The translations under genes and the position numbers were made by a program. The notes beneath the pieces were generated by a model, which was not told the origin of the DNA, ran no database searches, and worked only from the letters and a program-made list of their open reading frames with translations. A stretch of DNA of 64,000 nt from AWTP1-13 sp963775835. Its GTDB lineage: Bacteria; Pseudomonadota; Alphaproteobacteria; Rhizobiales; Hyphomicrobiaceae. Location: NCBI GenBank assembly GCA_963775835.1, contig CAVZKV010000002.1, forward strand, positions 248,001 through 312,000, given 5' to 3'. This document shows positions 45,885 to 53,866 of the stretch, one piece after another (within the stretch, counting starts at the first letter, position 1; each line of letters opens with the position of its first letter).

Positions 45885-46532
45885 TTAGGGCGCTCCCTTT
45901 TTCCAGAAGGTGCGGCCGCCGTCGAGCACGCGCAGTTGCGGTCGTTCGCCCTTTTTTGCGGGGGGCGGCGAAGGCGGCTGCGGCGCCTGGAAGGGTGCGG
46001 TGGCCCCCCGTTCCAGCACGGCGCGGGGCCGTCCGTCGGGCCAGATCACCTCGTACCTGCGCAAGCGCCGCCGCAGCTGATGCTCGCCAGCCCCGATCGG
46101 CATCGGCGAGGTCAGGCTCATGGCGCCGATGATGCGGTTAATGCTGTTGCCGGCGTGCACGAGCGGCAAAAGAATTGCTTCGAATTCCAGAGCCTGACGG
46201 GGCGCGCCCGTGGTCTCGATTTCAAGCGAGATCACGGCACCCTGCTCACAAATCAGCGCCAGTTTGTGCGCCAGCACCGCTTGATCGGCGTCCTGCCAGC
46301 CGCTCAGAAAATTGCTGCAGCGGAGCTCGGCGCCGAACAGCTCGCAAAGGCGCGTGCCCGCGAGGCGGTATTGATAGTCCGAGGCATTGATGCGCTCGAG
46401 CATGAAGGTCTCGGACAGAATGCCAGCGATGCGCGAGGGTTCGACCTCCAGGCGCCGCGGCGCAATGCGACCGGCGCGCAGTTCGTTCCAGTAGACGTAG
46501 AGCGTGTTTGGGGATTTTTGTTTCATGCCCAT
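45885..46532 (-). CDS. PAS domain protein (PAS_5 type)
   Basis: About 215 residues. The segment LYVYWNELRAGRIAPRRLE, then SDYQYRLAGTRLCELFGAEL and a beta-sheet part (LEFEAILLPLVHAGN, INRIIGAMSL) match the single-domain PAS_5 proteins of alphaproteobacteria. No kinase or cyclase output domain is attached; the C-terminal 60 residues are Pro/Lys-rich. Related proteins often appear near PilZ or cyclic di-GMP genes, as here. The start is uncertain among three ATGs (46565, 46532, 46526). Confidence 0.8.
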   Translation of the reverse strand: MGMKQKSPNTLYVYWNELRAGRIAPRRLEVEPSRIAGILSETFMLERINASDYQYRLAGTRLCELFGAELRCSNFLSGWQDADQAVLAHKLALICEQGAVISLEIETTGAPRQALEFEAILLPLVHAGNSINRIIGAMSLTSPMPIGAGEHQLRRRLRRYEVIWPDGRPRAVLERGATAPFQAPQPPSPPPAKKGERPQLRVLDGGRTFWKKGAP

Positions 46533-46765
46533 TACCGACCGGAGCTCTGATTGCAGCGCATGCAACTTTCACAATGTGAGGGAACCCCGTAGCGAAACAG
46601 GACGGTTCTGAGGCCCTACCGCGAGGTGAGCAGTATTCGTGCCAGCCATCCGGAGCTGGGCACCCCTGTGGGGGCCACGGCGGCAGCGATTGCGGTTATG
46701 GTTGTCAGCCATCCTGCCAGTGTGTAAGCGGGCTCGAGCCAAGCCTGCCGTGGAGAGCGACGCCG

Positions 46766-47503
46766 TTGACCCGCCGTGAACCGATTTTTAACGTACCCGG
46801 CGTCGTACTCCTAATATTGGGGTTGTGCTGCCTCATTCACCTTGTGCGTTGGTTGCTGCCGGCTGATGAGGATGCTTGGCTGACGACGACGCTGGCCTTC
46901 ATTCCCATGCGGTTGCTGCCCGGGGTTGCCGCGCAATTGCCAGGCGGCGAGCCCGCGACCATCACCTCCTTTGTCACGCACCTGTTCGTGCACGGTGACA
47001 CCACCCATCTCATCATCAACATGGCGTGGTTGCTGGCCTTCGGCAGTCCGCTCGCGCGGCGCACGGATCCCCTGCGCTTTCTCGTCTTCTTTGGCCTTTG
47101 CGGCATCGCCGGCTCCCTCTTTTATGTTTTGGTTAACGGCCGGGTGCTGACGCTGGTGGTCGGTGCCTCCGGCGCGATTTCGGGGTTGATGGGGGGCGCG
47201 ATGCGTTTCTTTTTCCGCGCCCTGGCCCCCGGCAGGGCGCTCACCACCCCGCTGCATGAGGCCCCGCTCTTGAGCCTTGCCGAAACCTTTCGCGACAAGC
47301 GCATCCTGCTGGCCATGCTCGGCTGGACCGTCCTCAATATTCTGCTGGCATGGGGTGCGGCCGGCCTGACCGATGCGGCAGGGATCGCCTGGGAGGCCCA
47401 TGTCGGCGGCTTTTACGCGGGATTGCTGACCTATGGCCTGTTCGACCGCCACCGCGCCCCGAGCGAAGAGGTCGAGCAAAGCAATGCTGCGGGCGCGGAA
47501 TAG
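46766..47503 (+). CDS. Rhomboid family intramembrane serine protease
   Basis: This 245-residue membrane protein has six or seven hydrophobic segments. The catalytic Ser is in VVGASGAISGLMGG near residue 135 and the His in WEAHVGGFYAGLL near residue 212. HLIINMAWLLAFG contains the His-x3-Asn oxyanion motif. Rhomboids cleave transmembrane substrates within the bilayer; the substrate is unknown. The predicted start is TTG at 46766 with a GGAGAG site. A CBS-domain gene follows on the same strand after 163 bases. Confidence 0.92.
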   Translation: MTRREPIFNVPGVVLLILGLCCLIHLVRWLLPADEDAWLTTTLAFIPMRLLPGVAAQLPGGEPATITSFVTHLFVHGDTTHLIINMAWLLAFGSPLARRTDPLRFLVFFGLCGIAGSLFYVLVNGRVLTLVVGASGAISGLMGGAMRFFFRALAPGRALTTPLHEAPLLSLAETFRDKRILLAMLGWTVLNILLAWGAAGLTDAAGIAWEAHVGGFYAGLLTYGLFDRHRAPSEEVEQSNAAGAE

Positions 47504-47666
47504 GTGTCTTGCGGGCCTTCATGAAGTTGCCCACAATCCCCTCTAGGCTCGCGCAAACCGCACAGCAGGCCGACAGATTGCGACGCAGGAGGACGGCAAG
47601 CTAGTTCGGGGGACCTCTTCGTGGCATCTGTTCGCTCGCTGTGGCAGCGAATGGGAGGACATTGCC

Positions 47667-48098
47667 ATGAACGTTGCCGCCATTCTCCGGCAGAAGGGTC
47701 GCGCCGTGACCACCGCGGCACCCGCCGCGACGCTGCTTGAGATTGCCGCCAAGCTCGCAGCGAAACGCATTGGCGCCATCGTGGTGGTCGGCTCTCAAGG
47801 TGAGGTGGCCGGCATCATCTCTGAACGCGACATCATCCGCGCCTTGGCCGCGCACGGCCCCGATTGCCTGACCAGTTCCGTCGCCGAGGCGATGACCAAA
47901 GAGGTGGTGACCTGTCAGGAAACCGACACCTTGGATGAGTTGATGGCGATGATGACGGCGCGTCGCTTCCGCCATTTGCCGGTGCTGACGGATGGTGCCT
48001 TGGTCGGCATCATTTCCATTGGGGACGTCGTCAAGCATCACGTGGCAGAAGTGGAGATGGAAGCCACCGCCATGCGTGATTATATCGCCCACAGCTAA
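47667..48098 (+). CDS. Two-CBS-domain protein
   Basis: A 143-residue protein consisting of a CBS pair. The first CBS spans about residues 8-65 (IGAIVVVGSQGEVAGIISERD) and the second residues 72-130 (AMTKEVVTCQETDTL to LVGIISIGDVV). The pair usually binds adenine nucleotides and acts as an energy or ligand sensor on a partner. No fused effector is present. It has a GGAGG site nine bases upstream and converges on the patatin gene. Confidence 0.92.
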   Translation: MNVAAILRQKGRAVTTAAPAATLLEIAAKLAAKRIGAIVVVGSQGEVAGIISERDIIRALAAHGPDCLTSSVAEAMTKEVVTCQETDTLDELMAMMTARRFRHLPVLTDGALVGIISIGDVVKHHVAEVEMEATAMRDYIAHS

Positions 48099-48122
48099 CC
48101 GGTGCGGGTGCCGCCGCAGCGC

Positions 48123-49073
48123 TCAGGCAGAGCGTGCCATTGCGCGCGGCGGGCGGCGCAAAGCGAGCTCGCGCTCGATGTCGTCCAGCTCGCGGCGCGC
48201 GGCAAGCATGCCGCCCTCGATCAAGGCATCGGCCTGATGAAAATCGAACAGGCCGAACTGCGGCAGCTTGGGCGAGATCACGATGTCGGGTGGGTCGCCG
48301 GCGAGCCGCGAGCGGGCAATGCGATCTTGCACGATGTTGAAGGCCTCCATCATCACCCGCGAAATGCCGGGCCCGGTGTCGCCACGGCCGAAGAATTGCC
48401 GCTTTAAGAGCTTGCGCATGCCGCCGACACCGTAGGACGCGGGGGTCTCGGCGACTGCGACCGGCGCCTCCTCGGCGGCGGTAAACGTGTCCATCTGGGG
48501 CACCACGGTTCCATGCCCGCAGGAGTCCGAGTTGACGTTGACAGCGATCACATAGCGCGCTCCGAGCGCGCGGCAAACCGAGACCGGAATGGGGTTCACC
48601 AGCGCGCCGTCGAACAGCCATCGGCCGTCGATCCTGACCGGTCGGAAAATGCCCGGCAGCGCATAGGAGGCGCGCATCGCGTCGACCAGCCGGCCGCGCG
48701 ACAGCCACACCTCATGCCCGGTGCCGATCTCGGTCGCGACGGCGACAAAGCGCCGAGGCAACCCCTCGATCAGTGCCTGCTTCAGCCGCGCGTCGAGCAC
48801 GTCGCAAAGCCGTTGGCCGGTAATGAGCCCAGAGCCCGAAAAATTGAAATCGAGAAAGCCCAAAACTCGGCGCCGGGTCAGTTCGCGCGCGAACTGTTCG
48901 AGCGCCTCGAGTTCGCCGGCCACGTAGCAGCCTCCGACCACGGCGCCGATCGATGTGCCAGCGACGATGTCCGGAAAGATGCCGGCCTCGTGCAAGGCAC
49001 GCAGCACGCCGATGTGCGCCCAGCCGCGGGCGGATCCGCCACCCAGTGCTAAACCAATTTTGCAATCGCTCAT
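48123..49073 (-). CDS. Patatin-like phospholipase, RssA family
   Basis: A 316-residue serine acyl hydrolase with a Ser-Asp dyad. The glycine loop is LALGGGSARGWAHIG, the nucleophile lies in VAGTSIGAVVGG near residue 45, and the Asp in LFDGALVNPIP near residue 160. The C-terminal 60 residues form a tail with a helical, charged part. It probably hydrolyses phospholipids or acylglycerols in the cytosol; the substrate is unproven. The start at 49073 has a GGGG site; an ATG four codons upstream is possible. Confidence 0.9.
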   Translation of the reverse strand: MSDCKIGLALGGGSARGWAHIGVLRALHEAGIFPDIVAGTSIGAVVGGCYVAGELEALEQFARELTRRRVLGFLDFNFSGSGLITGQRLCDVLDARLKQALIEGLPRRFVAVATEIGTGHEVWLSRGRLVDAMRASYALPGIFRPVRIDGRWLFDGALVNPIPVSVCRALGARYVIAVNVNSDSCGHGTVVPQMDTFTAAEEAPVAVAETPASYGVGGMRKLLKRQFFGRGDTGPGISRVMMEAFNIVQDRIARSRLAGDPPDIVISPKLPQFGLFDFHQADALIEGGMLAARRELDDIERELALRRPPRAMARSA

Positions 49074-49256
49074 GCGAGTCCCCATGCGGCGCTTGCCACA
49101 GATCGAGCCTCGAGAATCTTGCCCCGCGCGTCAACGATAGCGGGCAGGGAATTAAGTGAGCCCTACGCGCCCAGGGTTAACGATCGCCTGCGTTGCGTGC
49201 TACCGGCAATATTGCCGGGCGGGGGCGGCAGGGAACAGCAAAGAGGCAAAAAAGGC

Positions 49257-49682
49257 TTAAGCCCGCCGGAGCCCGATCTCGCCGGTGGGCGGGGACGGCG
49301 GCGTCAGGATGCGGTAAAAGCAGGAGCGGCTGCCCGTGTGGCAGGCCACGCCGCCACCTTCCACCGCCACGCGCAGCCATAGCACATCCTGGTCGCAGTC
49401 CGTGCGCATCTCCCTGACGCTCAGGAGATTGCCGCTTGCTTCTCCCTTCTTCCAAAGCGCCCGGCGCGAGCGGCTCCAGAAGTGGGCGAAGCCGGTGGCG
49501 AGCGTCAGCCGTAAGGCTTCGGCATTCATCCAGGCAAACATCAAGACTTCGCCGGATAGCGCATCGCTGACAATCGCCGGCAGCAGCCCGTCGGCGTCGA
49601 ATTTCGGTTGAAACTGGTGGCCCTGCTCGACCTCGGCGGTGCTGCCGCGCGGGGCAAAGGTGGGGGCTGGCAGAACGGCCAT
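49257..49682 (-). CDS. hisI: Phosphoribosyl-AMP cyclohydrolase
   Basis: This 141-residue enzyme opens the purine ring of PR-AMP in histidine synthesis. The metal-binding motif is DCDQDVLWLRV with CHTGSRSCFYR, which together supply the cysteines and aspartates for zinc and magnesium; FWSRSRRALWKKGE is the conserved substrate segment. It lacks the C-terminal HisE domain, as is usual in this class. It follows folE by 31 bases. The start at 49682 is the first good ATG; an upstream frame is less likely. Confidence 0.95.
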   Translation of the reverse strand: MAVLPAPTFAPRGSTAEVEQGHQFQPKFDADGLLPAIVSDALSGEVLMFAWMNAEALRLTLATGFAHFWSRSRRALWKKGEASGNLLSVREMRTDCDQDVLWLRVAVEGGGVACHTGSRSCFYRILTPPSPPTGEIGLRRA

Positions 49683-49713
49683 GCGCGCATCTCCGAAAAC
49701 GGCCCGCGCCGGC

Positions 49714-50346
49714 TCACGGGCGGGCGGCGTGCACCATCTGCAGGAACCGATCGCGGTAGCTGGCGTCGGCCTCGAGAGCACCCGTGAAGCGGGTGGTGAT
49801 GGTCTTGACCCCCGGCTGGCGCACGCCGCGCGTTGACATGCACTGATGCTCGGCCTCGATGAGCACGGCGACCCCGCGCGGGCGCAATGCCGCCTCGATG
49901 GCGTTGGCGATCTGCGCCGTCATGGTCTCCTGCGTCTGCAAACGCTTGGCGAAGATTTCTACGACCCGCGCAATCTTGGAAATGCCAACGATGCGACCCT
50001 TCGGCAGATAGGCGACGTGGGCCACGCCAAGAAAGGGTGCCAAGTGATGTTCGCAGTGGCTTTCCACACGGATGTCGCGCAGCATCACCAGATCGTCGTA
50101 GCCGCCGGTCTCGTCGAACTGGCGCGCCAACACGTCGGTGGGATCGAGCCGATAGCCTGAAAAATACTCCTCGAAGGCCTCCGTCACGCGCCTTGGCGTA
50201 TCCTTGAGCCCCTCGCGCTCGGGATCATCACCGGCCCAGGCGATCAAGGTGCGCACCGCCGCCTCGGCCTCGCTGCGCGTGGGTCGCCGGCGCGCTGGCT
50301 CCAGCCTGACCGGCGGGCGTTTCTTCTTGGCGACGATATCGTCCAT
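49714..50346 (-). CDS. folE: GTP cyclohydrolase I
   Basis: This 210-residue enzyme makes 7,8-dihydroneopterin triphosphate from GTP, the first step of folate synthesis. The zinc and catalytic residues are seen in RVESHCEHHLAPFLGVAHV and EAEHQCMSTRGVRQPG; KRLQTQETMTAQIANAI is the conserved GTP-binding part. The N-terminal 30 residues are a basic leader. hisI follows on the same strand, and the divergent gene is a NifU-like scaffold, an order common in Rhizobiales. Confidence 0.97.
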   Translation of the reverse strand: MDDIVAKKKRPPVRLEPARRRPTRSEAEAAVRTLIAWAGDDPEREGLKDTPRRVTEAFEEYFSGYRLDPTDVLARQFDETGGYDDLVMLRDIRVESHCEHHLAPFLGVAHVAYLPKGRIVGISKIARVVEIFAKRLQTQETMTAQIANAIEAALRPRGVAVLIEAEHQCMSTRGVRQPGVKTITTRFTGALEADASYRDRFLQMVHAARP

Positions 50347-50601
50347 TGATCTTGCCGCTTTTGGGGTCTAGTCGGGGTGATGGTAAATCTAGTCGAGAAC
50401 TGTTTACGCCGCGGGGCCTTGGCGCGCGCGGCGGCGACCGGGACGCCGTTGAAATCTCCAAGCGCGCACGCGATATTCCCATAGCTGCCGCGCGATCCCG
50501 GTTTGCAACAGCAAACATCGGTTGACGTGGGATATAGTACCTTAGACTGGTCGGGGCAAGAAACCCCGGCAATTGGAACCTGGCGAGGCGATCGGGGCCT
50601 G

Positions 50602-51063
50602 ATGACGCAGCTCAACGAAATCTATAACGCACGCATCCTGGAGCTGGCCGCCAACATGCCCAAGTCGGAGCGGCTTGCTGAGCCCGATGCAACGGCGACC
50701 GCACACTCCAAGCTGTGCGGCTCGACCGTCAGCGTCGATCTGAAGGTCGCCGACGCCCGCGTCACGGCCTTCGGGCAAACCGTGAAGGCTTGCCTGCTCG
50801 GGCAGGCCGCCGCCGCCGTGATGGCGCACAATATCATCGGCAGTACGGCGCAGGAGCTACGCGAGGTCGGGCGCAGCATGCGCAAGATGCTCAAGCAAGG
50901 CGGACCGCCCCCGGCGGGGCGATGGGCCAACCTTGCCGTGCTCGAGCCGGTGAAGGACTACAAGGCGCGCCACGCTTCGACCCTGCTCGTGTTCGATGCG
51001 GTCGAAACGGCGCTCGCAAAGGCCGAGGCCACAGAGGGTGCAGCGCAGCATGCCAGCGTCTAA
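50602..51063 (+). CDS. NifU/IscU-like iron-sulfur scaffold protein
   Basis: This 153-residue protein has the N-terminal NifU domain. Its three cluster ligands fit Cys in AHSKLCGSTVSVDLK, Cys in VKACLLGQAAAAVMA and a third acidic or His position further on, since no third Cys appears in the usual place (VKDYKARHASTLLVFDA). The missing third Cys suggests a degraded or atypical scaffold, as in the alphaproteobacterial group beside folE and yidD. The start at 50602 is the first Met of the conserved block. It overlaps yidD by 14 bases. Confidence 0.85.
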   Translation: MTQLNEIYNARILELAANMPKSERLAEPDATATAHSKLCGSTVSVDLKVADARVTAFGQTVKACLLGQAAAAVMAHNIIGSTAQELREVGRSMRKMLKQGGPPPAGRWANLAVLEPVKDYKARHASTLLVFDAVETALAKAEATEGAAQHASV

Positions 51064-51382
51064 GGCGCGGCCGCCACGCGCGGGCCTGGCGCGAGCGGTG
51101 GCCAAGACCGCGGCCGGGGCGCCAATTCATCTTTACCGTTGGACCCTAAAGCCGCTGATCGGCCTCGAGTGCCGCCATCTGCCCACCTGTTCGGAATACG
51201 CGCTTGAGGCCATTGCGCGCAACGGGGCCTGGCGCGGCGGCTGGCTCGCCGTGTCGCGCTTGTGCCGCTGCCATCCCTTGGGCACGCATGGCTTTGATCC
51301 GGTGCCCGACCTCGGCACCGAGCGACACCCCCTGGCACCCTGGCGTTATGGGCGTTGGCGGGGGACGCGTGGCGGCAGCTGA
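51050..51382 (+). CDS. yidD: Membrane protein insertion efficiency factor
   Basis: This 110-residue protein contains the YidD core LYRWTLKPLIG, then CRHLPTCSEYALEAIARNG and CRCHPLGTHGFDPVP, with conserved cysteines. YidD assists YidC-dependent membrane insertion. Its length is slightly above the usual 70-90, with a basic N-terminal extension. It overlaps the NifU-like gene by 14 bases and is normally followed by thrS in Rhizobiales; here the TAXI module intervenes. Confidence 0.94.
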   Translation: MPASKARPPRAGLARAVAKTAAGAPIHLYRWTLKPLIGLECRHLPTCSEYALEAIARNGAWRGGWLAVSRLCRCHPLGTHGFDPVPDLGTERHPLAPWRYGRWRGTRGGS

Positions 51383-51418
51383 GGGCGAGGCCGGCACTGG
51401 CGGGGCGTCCGCCTCGCC

Positions 51419-52264
51419 TCAATTGGCGCCCAGTCGCCGCAGCCGTTCGTCCGCGTCGCCGGCGCCAAGCTGGCGCGCGCGCTCGTACCATTGACGGGCG
51501 AGCTTGCTGTCGGGCTTGATGCCGCGCACGTTGAGACGGGAAAGTTCGGCCGCGTCAAAGGTGGCGGCCAACGCCATGGCCCCTTCCGCAAGCCCCGCGT
51601 CCGCCGCCCGTTCATAGAACAGGCGCGCCGCCGAGACGTTGCCCTCCTCCCACTGTTCGTTGCCCTTTGCCAACAGCCGCGTTGCTCGTTCCCGCTCCTG
51701 GGGTACCGAACGCGGCACCACGGGCGGCGTGGCGGCGGTTGCATCCTGCCGTGATGGGCCAAGGTCGACGGGCACCCCGGCCCGTAACATCGTCGCTCCC
51801 CCGGCGGGGCCAGCGCTGCGCTCTCTCGGCGGCGGGGCGGCCGGCGCGGTTGCCACCGTCAGTGCGGTCTTGGCCTCGCCGAGCACCGCGCCGTCGACGC
51901 CAACCAATAGGATCGTCACGTCCGAGCGCCCCGCGGCGGCGACCGGCAGCGAGATCTTGAGGTCCGCGAGCGCCGAGAGGGGAACGGCCCAGGAGCCCGC
52001 GCCGATCACATAGCCCTCGGAGAGCGCGGCCATCGGCGGCAAGCCGCGCAGGCGCACGAAGCTGTTGCGCGGAATGGCCTCGGCGGGCTCGATCTGGATC
52101 GGAAAAGGCACTTGCCCGGCGGCTTCCGCGACCACGACCGGCGGCGCCTTGATCGTGACCGGCCGCTGGCTGAAGGCGGGCTCGCTGCCGCCGAGGCTTG
52201 CGAGCAGGATAGCGGCGGCCAGCGTGCGGCCAAAGCGCCCTCGACGGTAGCCGAGGCCGCACAT
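51419..52264 (-). CDS. Secreted Ig-like/Sel1-like partner protein, copy 2
   Basis: A 281-residue protein with a signal peptide (hydrophobic residues 13-30, ending PAFSQ). The N-terminal beta-rich domain (RLRGLPPMAALSEGYVIG, then AGRSDVTILLVGV) aligns by eye with the domain of the protein at 15556-17948, and the C-terminal Sel1-like part (AARLFYERAADAGLAEGAM, ARQWYERARQLGAGDA) aligns with its end. Here the two are linked by only about 60 Pro/Ala-rich residues, without the long helical rod. It lies 79 bases after a TAXI gene. It is the intact member of the second module. The function is unknown. Confidence 0.8.
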   Translation of the reverse strand: MCGLGYRRGRFGRTLAAAILLASLGGSEPAFSQRPVTIKAPPVVVAEAAGQVPFPIQIEPAEAIPRNSFVRLRGLPPMAALSEGYVIGAGSWAVPLSALADLKISLPVAAAGRSDVTILLVGVDGAVLGEAKTALTVATAPAAPPPRERSAGPAGGATMLRAGVPVDLGPSRQDATAATPPVVPRSVPQERERATRLLAKGNEQWEEGNVSAARLFYERAADAGLAEGAMALAATFDAAELSRLNVRGIKPDSKLARQWYERARQLGAGDADERLRRLGAN

Positions 52265-52343
52265 GGGATTGTTCGCCGATGCGGTCACTGTGCGTCGAAC
52301 TCCCCCCAGCCCAGGCTCCCTGCTGCGATTGCAACGGTCTGTG

Positions 52344-53545
52344 CTAGCGCCGCTGGGTTTTGCTCCACTCCATAAACTGTTTGAACAGGCGCTCCTGCTC
52401 GGCAACGTCGTTGGGTGCCGCCTTGGCGGCCTGCGCGCTGCATGATGGCCGGATCGATCGCCGGCGGTGCCGCCGTGGTGGCGGCGGCCGTCGCGGCCGG
52501 CTTCTCCTTTTTGGCGATCCATTCCTCCGCGGCGGGGAAGCGTTTCCAGCCGCGCAGGTGGCGAAAGCAGGTTGGCCTCGCTTCCACTTGATGTGGCGTG
52601 CTGGCTTCTGGAATTCGCGGAACTTGGTGAAAAACGCATCGATGAACTGCGACACGCGGCGATAGCGGTCGGTGTCGCGCGCCCAGTTATAGACGGCGAG
52701 CACGGAGCGATCGCCACCGTATCGACCGAGCTGCCTTTGGCGATCAGGTTGGGATAGTCGTCCGATGTCAGCTTGGCAGGGAGATAGTCCTGCTCGAGAA
52801 CTTCCGTGTACGGCACCGGCAGCAGCGTCATGCCGGGCTCGAGTCTTGAACTTTGCCGAACGCGCCGGTCGGTTTGCCGGCGATCAGGATGGTGGCGGCG
52901 ATCTCGCCGGACTTGACCATCTGGTAGCCGTCGGCCTGGCCGACGTTGATCTCCTCGGCCTTGATGTTGAGCAGCTCGAAAATCAGCCGCGTGGAAAATT
53001 GCGTGCCGCTGCCAACGTCGCTGAAGTTGACTTTCTTGCCGTTGAGATCCTGCACCGATTGATGCCGGGACCGGCAAGGACGTGCATTTCCTCATTGTAG
53101 AGCCTGGCGATGTAGGCAAGACGATGGTCGATGGTGGATGCCGAATTCGCCGGTCTTCTTCAGATAGCTCATGATGTTGGCCTGCGTGATGCACAGGTCG
53201 ACGCCCCGCAGGTGCAGCACGTCGATGACATTCTGGTAGCCGCCTTTGCCGATCACTGGCAGCACGCGCAGTTCGTTGCCATCGTCGAGCACGGCCGACA
53301 TGTCGTAGGCAAGATAGAGATAGGTGCCGTTCGGATTGCCCGAAATGACGTCACCGTGTTCTGGTTGAGCTGCTCGGTCAGGGCGGCATGGCGGGCGCTG
53401 GCTTGCCACCGGGCGGCCGCTTGGCCGGCGCCGGCCGACTTGCGCTTGCGCCTGCCTGCTGGGCATAAGCTGCTGACCGGACGGCCAGCAGGGCATCACT
53501 GCCAGCGCCAATAGGCGGCGAACAAGGGGTCGCTTTCACGTTCAC
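52344..53545 (-). pseudogene. TAXI-family solute-binding protein copy 2, broken by several indels
   Basis: Pieces in three frames reconstruct one TAXI protein of about 390 residues: a signal-like start near 53545 (GTG with a GGGAGAGG site), ISGNPNGTYLYLAYDMSAVL, the ligand-side block LPVIGKGGYQNVIDVLHLRG, VDLCITQANIMSYLKKTGEF, DLNGKKVNFSDVGSGTQF, LPVPYTEVLEQDYLPAKL, VYNWARDTDRYRRVSQF, and the tail LFKQFMEWSKTQRR. At least seven shifts are needed, mostly single missing bases and a few extra ones, including near 53125, 53070, 52855 and 52715. It resembles the intact paralogue at 17968-19098, but with a longer Pro/Ala linker after the signal peptide. Whether it is a real pseudogene or misread is open; the neighbouring thrS carries the same kind of damage. 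Confidence 0.75.
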
Positions 53546-53866
53546 CTCTCCCCTCGAAACCACCCGTGTGAACGGCGGTCGTCGGGCGTGCGGTCCCGGC
53601 CCCCCTGGGCGCCCACAATATCCGCAACCCGACAAAACTAGCATACAGCAAGACGCCTGAGGCAACTGCTGGCTCCGCGGACGGTTTTAATGCCGTATAT
53701 GGAAACGCAAGGTCGTGCGCACAACAGATGGCCGCATCTCCCAGTGTGCCGCTTGACAGGGACCGGGCGCCGACGGGCAAAAGCGCCGCCCGCGGGGCGA
53801 CGGGCGCTCCCTGCCCCCGCGGGCCACCTTACCTGCGTGGTATGCAGCGAGTGAGAGGAGATGGCC
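53546..53866. other. Intergenic region between TAXI copy 2 and thrS
   Basis: 321 bases between divergent genes. A TTGACA element occurs near 53754-53759, about 105 bases before thrS, but no convincing -10 is at the right distance. No T-box-like leader is apparent, and none is expected in this class. Nothing else recognised. Confidence 0.4.

Noticed and set aside
53546..53866. Regulatory leader (T-box or similar) in front of thrS
   Set aside because: No conserved T-box element or specifier-like stem was seen, and T-boxes are not expected in alphaproteobacteria.
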